Origin: Lytechinus variegatus
Lineage: Eukaryota > Echinodermata > Echinoidea > Temnopleuroida > Toxopneustidae
Assembly: GCF_018143015.1 (NCBI RefSeq)
Contig: NC_054757.1
Span: 2,900,001-2,964,000 of the forward strand
Length of the DNA stretch: 64,000 nt
Direction: 5' to 3'
Shown one piece after another: positions 45,601 to 56,574 of this stretch. Numbering within the stretch: position 1 is the first letter of the stretch; every line of letters begins with the position of its first letter. Below the pieces are notes generated by a model. It was not told the origin of the DNA and did not search any database. It saw only the letters and a program-made list of their open reading frames with translations. Made by a program: the position numbers and the translations under genes.

Positions 45601-46895
45601 AAAAAAATCACCACCATTTATAATCAGCACCATTCAGTTATGGTTTACAATAAATTTTGATACCAGTACATTCCATGCATCCAATGTTGAGGCATTTGAA
45701 TCTCTCATCTTTATACAAATCACACAATTAACCTCTCTTTATTAAAAAAGGGAAAATACCAGTATTTTCTAATATTAGATCAACATTGTTATCATGGTTT
45801 GCAATATTTTTTTAAGATTTAAACTTCTGAAAGTTCATGTTTTAGAAAACTGTACATATGTATTTCAACAATGACCTGATAAATTCAAGTGAAAAGAAGA
45901 GGCAGGGGTGTGTAGATTTTTCAAGATTTGTTTACACTGAAGTTGTGTGTATAATCTGTATGACAGTACTGAATGAGCTGAAATGAACTCTGTTGATATT
46001 GCCAATTTGACCAACTGTAATTTCTCTTCCAAAAAGAAAGAAAGAAAAAAACCCTAGTTTTCTGGAACTGTTAGATTGTTTGATATTATTTTAGTGCAAT
46101 GGGTAATGTTGCAAAATTGGACATCCTTTTTAATATTGATGTTTTAGATTTGTTTAGAAATCTTATGACCTGGACCATTTGGTGAGCCTGATTTTACAAA
46201 TGTGAATACATGTATGTGATCATGTTTTTTTTAACTATAAATCCCCCAAATGAAACCACAATAAAACAAATTGTTTTTGGATGAATTTGAGTAATTGGCT
46301 TTCACATTGAATTTAACTTCATTAAAAAAAATCTAACATACATCATAGCTCAAAGTTTTTGGCCAGCAAAATTAAAAAATCTACCTGACTTGAGTCTCTC
46401 ATTACCATGATGTGGGTTCAAAAAATAGTTCTCGATTCTCATGATCATAAAGGTCACAAAATTTGATCTAGCCAAAACAACTGTAGCAACTACATTACTC
46501 ACAACAGGAAAAGTTCATCCCTGTTATTCAGCAAAAGTTATTCACATTTGAATTTTGGTGAGAGAAAATATTGCTTTGTCTAGCCAAAAGGCTCTAGACA
46601 ATGAAGAAGAAGAGTAATATCTATGCATTATGATTTGGCATATTGTCAACAGGTATAGGTTTGAAATCTTTCTATGTTTAGTTTTGCATATACTCCAAAT
46701 TTTCAACAAGAGAAACTTCTTTCAATCAATGAAATACATTTTATTCCAGATGTATTGTTTGTCAGTAATATTTTTAATACATATTGAAATTGATAATAAA
46801 ATTATTTCTGTTAATGCTTAAAGTCCGGTAGTTTTGTATTCAGTGAATTGTAAAAATTCTTATTAATCTTTGACATGGAATATATGCACACTTTA
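45601..46895. other. AT-rich spacer, no gene seen
   Basis: No splice-flanked open stretch, RNA gene or clear inverted-repeat element was recognised. Confidence 0.4.
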
Positions 46896-46896
46896 A

Positions 46897-47092
46897 CTGG
46901 AAGCGTACGCAGGATTTTTGAAAGGGGTGGGGGTTGAAGCTAAATGAAAATAATGTTGACAAACAAGCAAAAAACAAAATTCTTCAATTATTTTTAGGGG
47001 GTGGGGTGAATTTATAAAGGGGAGGTTTTAGGCATAAAAAAAAATAAGGGGGGGGGGTGAACCCCTGTAACTACCCCTGCGTACGCTACTGA
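46897..47092. mobile_element. hAT-like MITE, ends CAGTAGCGTACGCAGGG
   Basis: Left AGCGTACGCAGGATTTTT pairs with right CCCTGCGTACGCTACTG. AATATATG follows the right end at about 47093 and also occurs at 46879-46886, about 10 bases before the apparent left end, so an 8-bp target duplication with a small change at the left terminus is possible. It is G-rich inside and non-coding. Confidence 0.6.
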
Positions 47093-47470
47093 ATATATGT
47101 AGCAATTATAGTGAATTTGACATTGTTTAATTAGTTTTGCAGTGCGTGTGTGACCTAGTAAACTATTGCAATAGAATATGTATAAATTCTTTATATTTCT
47201 GTATACCCTCTGTTGTTTTACATTGATACATTCTAGGCGGCACAGGTATTTTCACTTTCTGTGAAAAACAAAAAGTGATATGTTTGGAGTGTATTTCCAT
47301 GGCTTTATTTCTACTACATAGCATTTGTTGACATACAGACCTCAGACTTTTGAAAAAAAAAGCTTCACCAACATTAAAGGTGACAATGAAGTAATATTGT
47401 ATTGTTAACCTGATGTGGATATCTTATTTTCTGCAATATATTATGCCCTTCTGTACTGTGACAAAATTAA

Positions 47471-48046
47471 AGGGATGGTCCGGGCTGAAAATATTTATAT
47501 CCTAATACATAGAGTAGAATTCACTGAGCAAAATGCAGAAAATTTCATCAAAATCGGATAACAAATAATAAAGTTTTTGAAGTTTAGCAATATTATGTGA
47601 AAACAGTCGTGATGAATATTCATTAGGTGGGCTGATGATGTCACATCTCCACTTTCCGTTTTCTTATGTTATTACATAAAATCATCATTTTTTCATTTTT
47701 TCATACTTGTGTCAATAATATGTCTCCATTATAATGAAATAATTTACAGCAATGAATATCTAATGCACTAAAACAGATGTGAATCAAATTTTTCTAGTTC
47801 TTGGAGGAAAAAAAATTGAATAAACCTAATTTCATATAATAAAATACAAAAGAACAAGTGGAGATGTGACATCATCAGCCCACCTAATGAATATTCATGA
47901 CGACTGTTTCCACAAAATATTGCTTAACTTTAAAATTCAAAATCTTTGTTATTTGTTATCAAATTTTGATGAAATTTTCGGCATTTTTCTCAGGGAATTC
48001 TACTCTATTTATTAAGCTATAAATACTTTCGGCCCGGACCATCCCT
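47471..48046. mobile_element. TTAA foldback element, family B, complete (576 bp)
   Basis: The ends AGGGATGGTCCGGGCTGAAA and CGGCCCGGACCATCCCT are inverted, and TTAA lies at 47467-47470 and 48047-48050. The inner arms (TCATCAAAATCGGATAACAA and its inverse; GGGCTGATGATGTCACATCT and its inverse) match the copy at 37080-37636. Confidence 0.85.
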
Positions 48047-48149
48047 TTAAGGAAGCAAGTGACATATTAACCCAAATTGATTTTTTACTGGATACAGAAA
48101 CCAAGGTGGATTGAGACTGATTTAGAGAGCAATCATTGTATCATTGCAT

Positions 48150-48460
48150 GCCTAAAAGCTACATGTATATTCAGTGGTGACGTGCAGTACATTGAGGGAC
48201 AGGGAACATCTGCCCTTTGATATGAGGAACAAACGGAAAGGAAACAATTAAAAATAAAATGACTGAAACTCTTGCCACCCCCCATCAAAATACCTTGTTT
48301 GTTGTCAAACCTGTGTGTGATCCAAAACCAAAATAACCAAACGTTATATACTGGGGATATTCCTGAGTAAGCGTTTAAATGCTTGAATACTCTTCGCAGA
48401 CTGAACAGAGATATCAAGTGAGTTCCATAGTTTTGAACCAAGATGAAGAAGTGATCATTA
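48150..48460 (-). mobile_element. CR1/L2-like LINE reverse-transcriptase C-terminus remnant
   Basis: On the minus strand from about 48455 the sequence encodes LGSKLWNSLDISVQS then AKSIQAFKRLLRNI before a stop. G-x-x-L-W-N-S-L followed by A-x-S-I-x-x-F-K-R is the classic end of these proteins. The rest of the ORF is missing. Confidence 0.6.
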
Positions 48461-50640
48461 AAGTGACTTTTTAAAAATCTGAGCTAGAAGGTCACACTTG
48501 TCACCTGTGTCTGTGATATGTTACAAAAATGAAGCCCAGAAAAAATTGCGTTCGAAAATAATTATTTAGTGCTTCAAAAATTGAAATATAAAGTGACCGG
48601 AAACACCATCTTAATTTCATCCCATACACTTATGTGTACTATTTAGGTGTCTATAAGATGCCTATTTACAAAATCAGGGTTTTCCTTGTAGTTGTAGCTT
48701 TTAATTCTCAATAATAGTTTTCATGGTTTATTAGTTCTAATACATGCATTTGTACACATGTTTTTATCTTGTTTTGAGAATTTTTTAAATCAGCTGCTCA
48801 CAAAGTTAAGCAATACCTTTAACCTTTAATTTGTTTTGGGTTGATATTACGTTTAAAGATATCACTATTTAATTTTAGTGCATTTATTACAACAGACAGT
48901 ACTCTTTTTTTCTTGATCTGATCATAAATACTGGTACTTTGATTTCATGAAATTTGTCATTACTGCCAAATCCTTGTTAACTGACAATTTCATTGAATTA
49001 TTTTGTTTTCAGTTGACTGAGAGGATCTTAATCTGTTACTATGGTAACTGTAAGTGAATATATGAAAAATACAATTGTTAGAAGACAGTGTCGACATCAT
49101 TCATGAAACTGGCTAGAATACTAGCAATATTATTTGTTATTGCCTGTCATATATCATGTTATGTTCAGGATGATCTCAATATCTCTCAATCATATTTATT
49201 TCTTCTTTTCATGTAATCACATGCTGTTATATGCAGCAGCATTTGAAACTTCTTTTCATGAACTAAAACGTTGTTTCAGAATGAAACATGTATGTAAATA
49301 CATGAGTTAGATGCTAATGATGTTTACTACATGTCCATGTATTCAGTAAAGAATGAATCTAAAGTAAAGGGAGATTTCAACAAAGTGTGCAGTTCGCTTG
49401 ATTTCCATGTTTTTGAAATTGGACAATTTTGTTTCATACAATTATAGTTTCATGGAGCTTGTTACATATACCCTTTTTAGAGTAATAATAGCTTCTTTGA
49501 TGTATATAATTGAAGGGGAAAATGGGAGATTATTAAGGGTGAGATTTTTATATTTATTCCATCTTTGCAATTGTATTAAATGAGAATGCTGCCAATGAAG
49601 TTGTTGAAGTACTTGTTACCTTTACCTCATTTGATCATTCGCTTCATATTCAAACTTAAAATCTATTTGTGGGCTATGTCTATTTGTGTAATATTTTGTA
49701 AACAGTGCAATGTCTTTTAAGTTTTATACAGTTCTTATTTATTTGTTTGTATCAGCGATTCAGTATTCTTAACACTCTAAAAAAAGAAATGTTAACTAAA
49801 CATTTGAAAGGTTGGAGTGACAACATTCTCTAAATGTTGCATTTACGGCCACTTTGAATGGTTCTACCCAACACTTAAAATGTTGGATACAGCTTTATAC
49901 AAGGTTGGATGTAACATTTGGAAAAGGTTGCCCTCCAACCTTTCAAATATTGATTTAACATTCGAATTTTTAGAGTTTCAAAGCATTTTTTATATATTTT
50001 TCTTTCAAATGGGAACAGAAAATTGTTTTCATAAAAGTTTGTACAATGTACAAGACCTCTTTTACTGTTGTGAAATATCTGTTGACCCATTGTGTACTGA
50101 AATGAGGCGTTTCCTGTACAAAGCCTTTAGATGTGAATTCAAAATCTCCGAGTTCAAAGTGTTGTTATTGTTATATTATACTGCCCTCTTCGGTTTATTT
50201 TGTAAATTTTGATGTCTGACTTGAATATAATAGAACAAATATCAAATATCTATTTGTTTTTGTTTGTTTTTTAGTCATATTTTAAAGGTTATTGAATGGG
50301 AAAAGGTTGAGTAACAACGAGTCAGTGGAGTAAGTTGTTGGACGAAAGGATATGAGAAAAAATAAAATGTAAAAAATAAATATTCAATTTACACAAGTTG
50401 ATTCAAACATATAAACTACAAAATTACAAAGAACGAATAATCAAGACATAGGTACATGTAAATCTATCAAGGCCAGTCCTAAGGTAACCAGCAGACATAT
50501 TAAAAGAGAAGAGAGAGAGAGAGAGGGCGGGGGGTGGAATGGGAAATGAAATTGAAAATATCGGGAAAAAAGAGAAAACAAACTCATGCATGCATTTGAA
50601 TTCTGACAATGATTTCCTAATGTTAATATGCAACTTTTAT
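48461..50640. other. AT-rich spacer, no gene seen
   Basis: The longest open stretch (49817-50212 on +) has composition and context typical of AT-rich noncoding DNA, with no motif or splice context. A weak foldback of AACATTTGAAAGGTTGGA boxes lies at about 49795-49965. A GA run occurs at 50505-50530. Confidence 0.4.
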
Positions 50641-50651
50641 TTAGTGCTTAA

Positions 50652-52330
50652 AGGACAAGTCCACCCCAACCAAAAGTTGATTTTGATAAAAAAGAGAAAA
50701 ATCAAACAAGTATAACACTGAAAATTTCATGAAATTCGGATGTAAAATAAAGTTAGTACATTTTAAAGTTTCACTTAATTTCACAAAATAGCAGTTACAT
50801 GCACATCCTGATCGGTATGCAAATACTGATGACGTCATCCACTCACCATTTCGTTTGTATTTTTGTCTCACCTGCGAAGCAGAGTGAGACTATAGGCGCC
50901 GCTTTTCCGACGGCGACGGCGGCGGCGGCGTCAACATCAAATCTTAACCTGAGGTTAAGTTCTTGAAATGACGTCATAACTTAGAAAGTATATGGACCTA
51001 GTTAATAAAACTTGGCCATAAGATTAATCAAGTATTACTGAACATCCTATTAGAGTTTCATGTCACATGACCAAGGTCAAAGGTCATTTAGGGTCAATGA
51101 ACTTAGACCATGTTGGAGGAATCAACATCGAAATCTTAACCTGAGGTTAGTTTTTGAAATGTCATCATAACTTAGAAAATATATGGACTTAGTTCATGAA
51201 ACTTGGACATAAGGTTAATCAAGTATCACTGAACATCCTGCATGAGTTTCACGTCACATGACCAAGGTCAAAGGTCATTTAGGGTCAATGAACTTTGGCC
51301 GAATTGGGGATATCTGTTGAATTCCCATCATAACTTAGAAAGTTTATGGATCTGATTCATGAAACTTGGACATAATAGTAATCAAGCATCACTGAACATT
51401 TTGTGCAAGTTTCAGGTCTAATGATTAAGGTCAAAGGTCATTTAGGGTCAATGAACTTTGGCCGAATCGGGGGTGTCTGTTGAATTACCATCATAACTTT
51501 GAAAGTTTATTGGTCTAGTTCATTAAACTTGGACATTAGAGTAATCAAGTATCACTGAACATCCTGTGCGCGTTTCAGGTCACATGACCAAGGTCAAAGG
51601 TCAATGAACTTTCTCCGAATTATTACCATCATAACTTTGAAAGTTTATGGATCTGATTCATGAAACTTGTACATAAGAGTAATCAAGTATCACTGAACAT
51701 CCTGTGCGAGTTTCAGGTCACATGATCAAGGTCAAAGGTCATGTAAGGTCAGTGAACTTTGGCCATGTTGGTTTTTTTGTTGAATAACCATCATATCTCT
51801 GTAAGTTTATTGGTCTAGTTCATAAAAAGTGGACATAAGAGTAACCATGTATCACTGAACATCCTGTGCGAGTTAGAGTAGTATTCAAAGTCAGCACTGC
51901 TGCTATATTGAACCGCGTGATGCAGGTGAGACGGCCAGAGGCATTCCACTTGTATTATATATGAAATAGAATTATAATTTTCTCCTCATAGTCAAGTGAA
52001 ACAACGATTAATTTCTCCCTGAACATGTGGGATTAACGTTGTTTAATAGTATATAGTTCAGTCAAGTGGGTCCTTATCGCCAAATCAGTAAAAAAAAATA
52101 TTGTATGATTCAAACTATAAAAAAAAAAAATAAGTAGTGACAGAGGGACATCATCGACTGTCTCATTTGCATGTCACAGATTTGTGCATATCTCTGTTTT
52201 GTGAAAAATAAGCGAGACTTTAAAATGTCATAACTGTCTTATTTTATATCCGATTTTGATGATATTTTCAGCGTTATGCTAGATTGATTTATCTCTATTC
52301 AAAATCAGTTTCCTTGGGATGGACTTGACT
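50652..52330. mobile_element. TTAA foldback element, family A, split by a nested insertion
   Basis: AGGACAAGTCCACCCC at the left and GGATGGACTTGACT at the right are inverted ends, with TTAA at 50648-50651 and 52331-52334. The element body stops at about 50865 and resumes at about 51947, and the two parts correspond to 15566-16144 without large gaps. Confidence 0.8.
50866..51946. mobile_element. nested element with tandem DR1-type (AGGTCA A AGGTCA) motifs
   Basis: It starts with a small hairpin (GTCTCAC...GTGAGAC), a CGG-rich block (CGACGGCGACGGCGGCGG), then five or so diverged tandem units of about 140-190 bp. Each has TTAACCTGAGG or CCATCATAACTT, ATGAAACTTGGACATAA, ATCACTGAACATCCTG and AGGTCAAAGGTCA. 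It ends near ATGCAGGTGAGACGGCC, which mirrors the left GTCTCACCTGC. The TIR-like ends and its position inside a family A element show that it is mobile or was inserted. No ORF. Confidence 0.75.
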
Positions 52331-52336
52331 TTAATA

Positions 52337-53196
52337 GGGGAAGGCGGGGTAAGTTGAGCATAGGGGCAAGTTGAGCCACCAGCCCCAGGCCAATAATGAA
52401 TGAGTCAGACATTGTGGTGGTGTCATGTATTGATGACCCATAGCATAACCCCTAACCCCACCACATTGTTTCCAACTTTGAAACAAAAAGTAGTTTTTTA
52501 GAGGGAAAAATATGAATTTCAGCCAAAAAAGTAAAAAAGAGTGTGAAATAGATAAGTGCTTTATAAACACACACGTCTTTCAATATAATAAAGACATGAT
52601 AACAACATTATTAGTCCAGGTATGGATCTTCATTCTTGTCATAGTCTTTTATATGATGGATGCATAATAAATGTGTGGATATAAAATTATCGCACTAAGT
52701 TCGGACTGGGGTAAGTTGAGCCAAACAGCATGGGGCAAGTTGAGCCATGGTAATTCCTATGGTAATGTATCTTAAAAACAAACAAACCATAAAAATCGAT
52801 TGAAATGCAGGCTGAAAGGAGCAAATTTACATGACTGCTCTTTTCCTTTTACAGGATGTTAGTATATATAGAGAATTAGCAAGTGAAAAGTCTTTAAACA
52901 AAAATTGACATGCTGGTTCTTCCCCCATACAATTTGTACATAGTTTTTGTGGCTCAACTTACCCCAGAAGGTGGCTCAAACTTACCCCATATATGGGGCA
53001 AGTTGAGCCATTTGACATCGTTTTTTTTCAAAGGTCACGATGACTTTCAGTGTGGGGATAGAAAGTTATATATAGGTGGAAAATATTTCAGAAGAATTAA
53101 ATTTCAAGGCAAGGTACTTATTTCGACAAGATTATTAATCATATCAATTCTAACATGCAAAAAGCAAAAACTGTCACAACTTACCCCGCCTTCCCC
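52337..53196. mobile_element. 860-bp mariner-type MITE, ends GGGGAAGGCGGGGTAAGTTG
   Basis: GGGGAAGGCGGGGTAAGTTG at the left and CAACTTACCCCGCCTTCCCC at the right are inverted ends, each flanked by TA (52335-52336 and 53197-53198). GGGGCAAGTTGAGCC recurs in direct and inverted form inside. It abuts the right end of the family A element. A TA target suggests the Tc1/mariner group. No transposase is visible. Confidence 0.8.
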
Positions 53197-53198
53197 TA

Positions 53199-53640
53199 CT
53201 GTTCCATCAGTTCTATCAATGAAAACAATGGTCGTTTCTGAGGTAACAGAGGAATAATAGCGACTATATAATATAAGCCCATTCATGCATGAGAAATGGA
53301 TTTATACATGCAGATAAAAGGAGCAGGCAAAAGACGCATAATACATATTTTTTTTTAAGTCTACTGAAAATTTAGTTCAAACACATACAGTGTACATCGT
53401 ATCTGATGAATAGTTTGAAAATAATTGTAGTTGAGCAAAAGCATACGGAGTGAAAAAGTTACAGAATATAACATTCAACGAGTCTGAAACATCATGTCGA
53501 AGAAATACATTAAAAATACAAGAGTTTGCAAGCGGCCAAGCAATCGAGTATAACATTATAAAACTGTCTCGGGGACTTTGATTTTTATTGTATCTTCATT
53601 CCCTTCCTAATGTATATAAATGGTACAATAATTATTATGA
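53199..53640. other. spacer, no gene seen
   Basis: AT-rich sequence without recognised features. Confidence 0.4.
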
Positions 53641-54014
53641 GGGTTTATTTCCAGTTGGCCTAATGCTAATTCGTCTAATTACCAACTCGTCTACTATCAT
53701 TTGGTCTATCATCAATTCTTCCACTAACCACATGGTCTAATTGCCAGTTCGTCCACTCACCATTTCGTCTATTAACCAGTTGGTCCAATAGCAATTTAGT
53801 CCTTAAACCATTGTCGAACTGGATAATTGTTAATTGGGTAAAATGAATAGAAAAGTAAACGGGTATTACTAGATCAACTGGTTTAAATGGTCATAGACGA
53901 ATTGATGATTAGACGAAGTGATTATTGGACTACTAGTAAATGGTTGTGAAGACGAAATTTTGAAAACTGGGATGGTAATTTGGCCGAATTGGGACGAGGC
54001 TATATTTCAACCCC
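53641..54014. mobile_element. foldback element of GTCTAAT subrepeats, second copy
   Basis: The GGGTTTATTTCCAGTTGGCC left end, chains of TTCGTCTAAT/TTGGTCTA/CACTCACCATTT units and an inverted right half (GACGAATTGATGATTAGACG, TGGCCGAATTGGGACGA) parallel 16838-17228. Confidence 0.7.
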
Positions 54015-54186
54015 AGATTTTTTTTATTCATTATTTTTTTTTTGTTCTAGTCCCCCATAAGTCACTGTTATTTTATGGAAAAGCGGTTAACGGCCTATTC
54101 CTTCCCCTCTTCATTGTTTATAATTTCCCCTTATCTTTTTAATTCATCTTCCCCTTTCCCTTCTCACATTCTTTTTTTTCCGGCCC

Positions 54187-54202
54187 GGGGGGGGGGGGGG
54201 GG
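54187..54202 (+). repeat. poly-G run
   Basis: About 16 consecutive G after CCC. Confidence 0.9.
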
Positions 54203-54399
54203 CAAGGCCACTACCTCTGGTAATTTCCTGCAAGTGTATACGGTAGACTGCCGTGCACATACCCTGTCGGATATAATTGAGGGTCAGCAATTTTACGAGG
54301 AACCATTGACTTTCTTTCAAAGCAATCCCCGAAAATGTATATACCGGTATGCTATTAAATACAAACTCAAAATTTGTTTATATTAGTCAAAAGCACTCT

Positions 54400-54720
54400 T
54401 CTCCCGTAGTTCTCTACATATAAATAGAATTGCCCTCGGCTTAGTCGCCAGCTCCCTAACTGACCTCGGGTAATATCATTAAAAATATATATTTGAGTGA
54501 TTAAATATTAATCGTGGACATGGCTGCACGCAGAGATTTTTTTTCTGGTGGGGGGCAGGACACGTGAACTTGCGAGGGCCAGGGAGCTTAAAAACTTTCA
54601 GCATATTTCAGTGACGTCATAAGCTGTAGGCCGTTACGTAATAAAGGGCGCGGCCATGCGTATTTGATAATTAGCGCAAGTTATTATACATTTGCATGAT
54701 AATATTATAGCGCATTACTG
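54400..54720 (+). promoter_or_regulatory. candidate promoter region for the kinase gene
   Basis: It contains a perfect CRE palindrome TGACGTCA (near 54613) and ATTTGCAT octamer (near 54690), with GGGCGCGGCCATGCG between them. It is 1.9 kb upstream of the first recognised kinase exon. The link to that gene is only positional; no transcript start is visible. Confidence 0.2.
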
Positions 54721-55039
54721 GAACGGCGCTTGCATATTATTAACGCACTTCGCTACTTTGTTGGCCCTAGTAACTAATGTCAACAAACCATCATTCTCTT
54801 GCAATTTTGCGTTTCGAGAACTCTTGTCAATTTTATTTTGGCAATTATCGACTATTTCCAACTCTCAAAGCCTTCTAATCAATCTCGCCAGGTTAGTATA
54901 TTATCATTATATAGCAGTGAATAAACTGAGCAAATACGAAGAATATTGAGGCAGTATTTGTTAAGTTATTGAAAGAAAAACAGTGAAACCTTTTTTCTGA
55001 AGAAAAAAATAATGGACTAGGGGCCTAGATCTATTGTTG

Positions 55040-55235
55040 TCAGGACACTTTTAAAACGTCTTTTTGTCTAGGATTGCACAAAAAATATGAATTCAATAGT
55101 CGTATTTTTTCAGTTTTGTTCTCTATACTATCGCCTAAGACTTTGCACTAAGATTAAAATTGATGAAACTTTGTTCGTAACTTTTCAAATGGCTGTTTAA
55201 AATCGATTGTCCGGACAGGTAGCAACTGGGTTAGG
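55040..55235. repeat. TCCGGAC-ended repeat, copy 2 (inverse orientation)
   Basis: It matches 35336-35560 inverted, with AAATATGAATTCA, AATTGATGAAACTT and ATTGTCCGGACAG. Confidence 0.5.
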
Positions 55236-55439
55236 CCTACATTGGTCTATTCCTCATAAGTTTAATTTTCCGTTATGAATTTGATATTCATGTTACAAAT
55301 AATTTCCTATTCGTAATTTGATCTGTCGTCCGTTTCGTTAAGATCATAGTTTCTACATTCTATCACTTGAAACAACGTTTTGGCGATGTATTGCGTTGGG
55401 CGGATTCGTTCCCCACACCCCTGGGTCCTTGGAAGACCA

Positions 55440-55560
55440 CTCCCCTGCATCGGGTCAGCTTGTCCTCCTCAGAACTCCCTGGATGTAAGCAAACATGATT
55501 CCTGACCCAAACGTTAATATTGTATTGAATATGACAATAAAATAATTGAATTGAATTGTT
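55440..55560 (+). mobile_element. possible LINE 3' end
   Basis: CCTGACCCAAACGTTAATATTG, split by short AT runs, leads to GACAATAAAATAATTGAATT and a small ATTGA tandem tail. A short tandem tail after AATAAA is typical of CR1-like 3' ends. No coding part is seen. Confidence 0.3.
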
Positions 55561-56039
55561 TCATAATTATGCACGTCACACCCCACCCCTTTAAAAAATG
55601 AACAAATGCCTATTAAATGGTTTTGCCTGAAAAGTTCCTTTGTAATCAACGTGATATTAAGTTCCCCAATTTTTTTTTTATTTTTTAATTATCATTTACA
55701 TTTCATTCAACCCACTCACGTTAAATTCTTGATCTGCAATCAATGAAGAAAGAAAGTAGAAAAAAACAGAATACACATGATCATAAAACACATAGCACAA
55801 TATAGAAACAGACAAAACTAAATTGCAACTAAAAGGTGTGTCCAAATATTCGTTCCTTCTATTCTGATTTCCTTTCTCCGTTTTTATTAAAATACTTTTT
55901 CTTATTCAAAGTACTGTTAGGCCTACATGTAAATTGATTTATTCAAATATATTCAAATAAACCCCGCAACCAGGGTTTATTCTTATCCCTTGAAAGAATA
56001 TATAGTGAAGGGATAAATTATGGATCAATGATTGAATAT

Positions 56040-56400
56040 GAATGAATGAGTGAATAGATTCATAAATAAATAAATAGTAAAATAAATAAATAAGTAAATA
56101 AACAGCTATATGAATAGATAAGTTAATGAATAAATAAACTAATTGATAAATATACAAACAAATAATGCATGCATTATAATGAATAAATGGATAAATAAAT
56201 GAATAAATAAATACACCAATAAATAGATAAATAAATAAATAAATGAATGAATCAATAAATAAACAAATAAATATATTGATGAATAAATAAATAAATTAAG
56301 AATGAATGAGTGAAGCCTACTTTTTTTTCTAAACAAACAAATAAGTAAAGGGATGAATAAATAAATAAATGAATAAATAGATAATGAATAAATGAGGCCT
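56040..56400 (+). repeat. AATAAATG/AAAT low-complexity tract
   Basis: About 360 bases of AATA, AATG and AAAT units; open minus-strand frames are Leu/Ile/Tyr/Phe repeats and are not genes. Confidence 0.9.
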
Positions 56401-56574
56401 ACTTATTTTTTTTCTAAACAAACTAGCACCCCCTCTTAGAAAATAGTTCCCAGCCCCCTGCATAATTATGATATCTAGACACTGATTTATTGACACTATT
56501 GGTGTCGTCTTCATCATTATCAAAATAAAACTATTCTCAATAATCAATTTCTTTAATTAAATTACTACCAACAG

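Noticed and set aside
49817-50212. 131-codon open frame on +
   Set aside because: AT-rich region, no recognisable motif, no splice or promoter context, and an opposing frame of similar quality on the other strand.
55939-56547. Leu/Ile/Phe/Tyr-rich minus frames resembling membrane proteins
   Set aside because: They are translations of AATAAATG low-complexity DNA.
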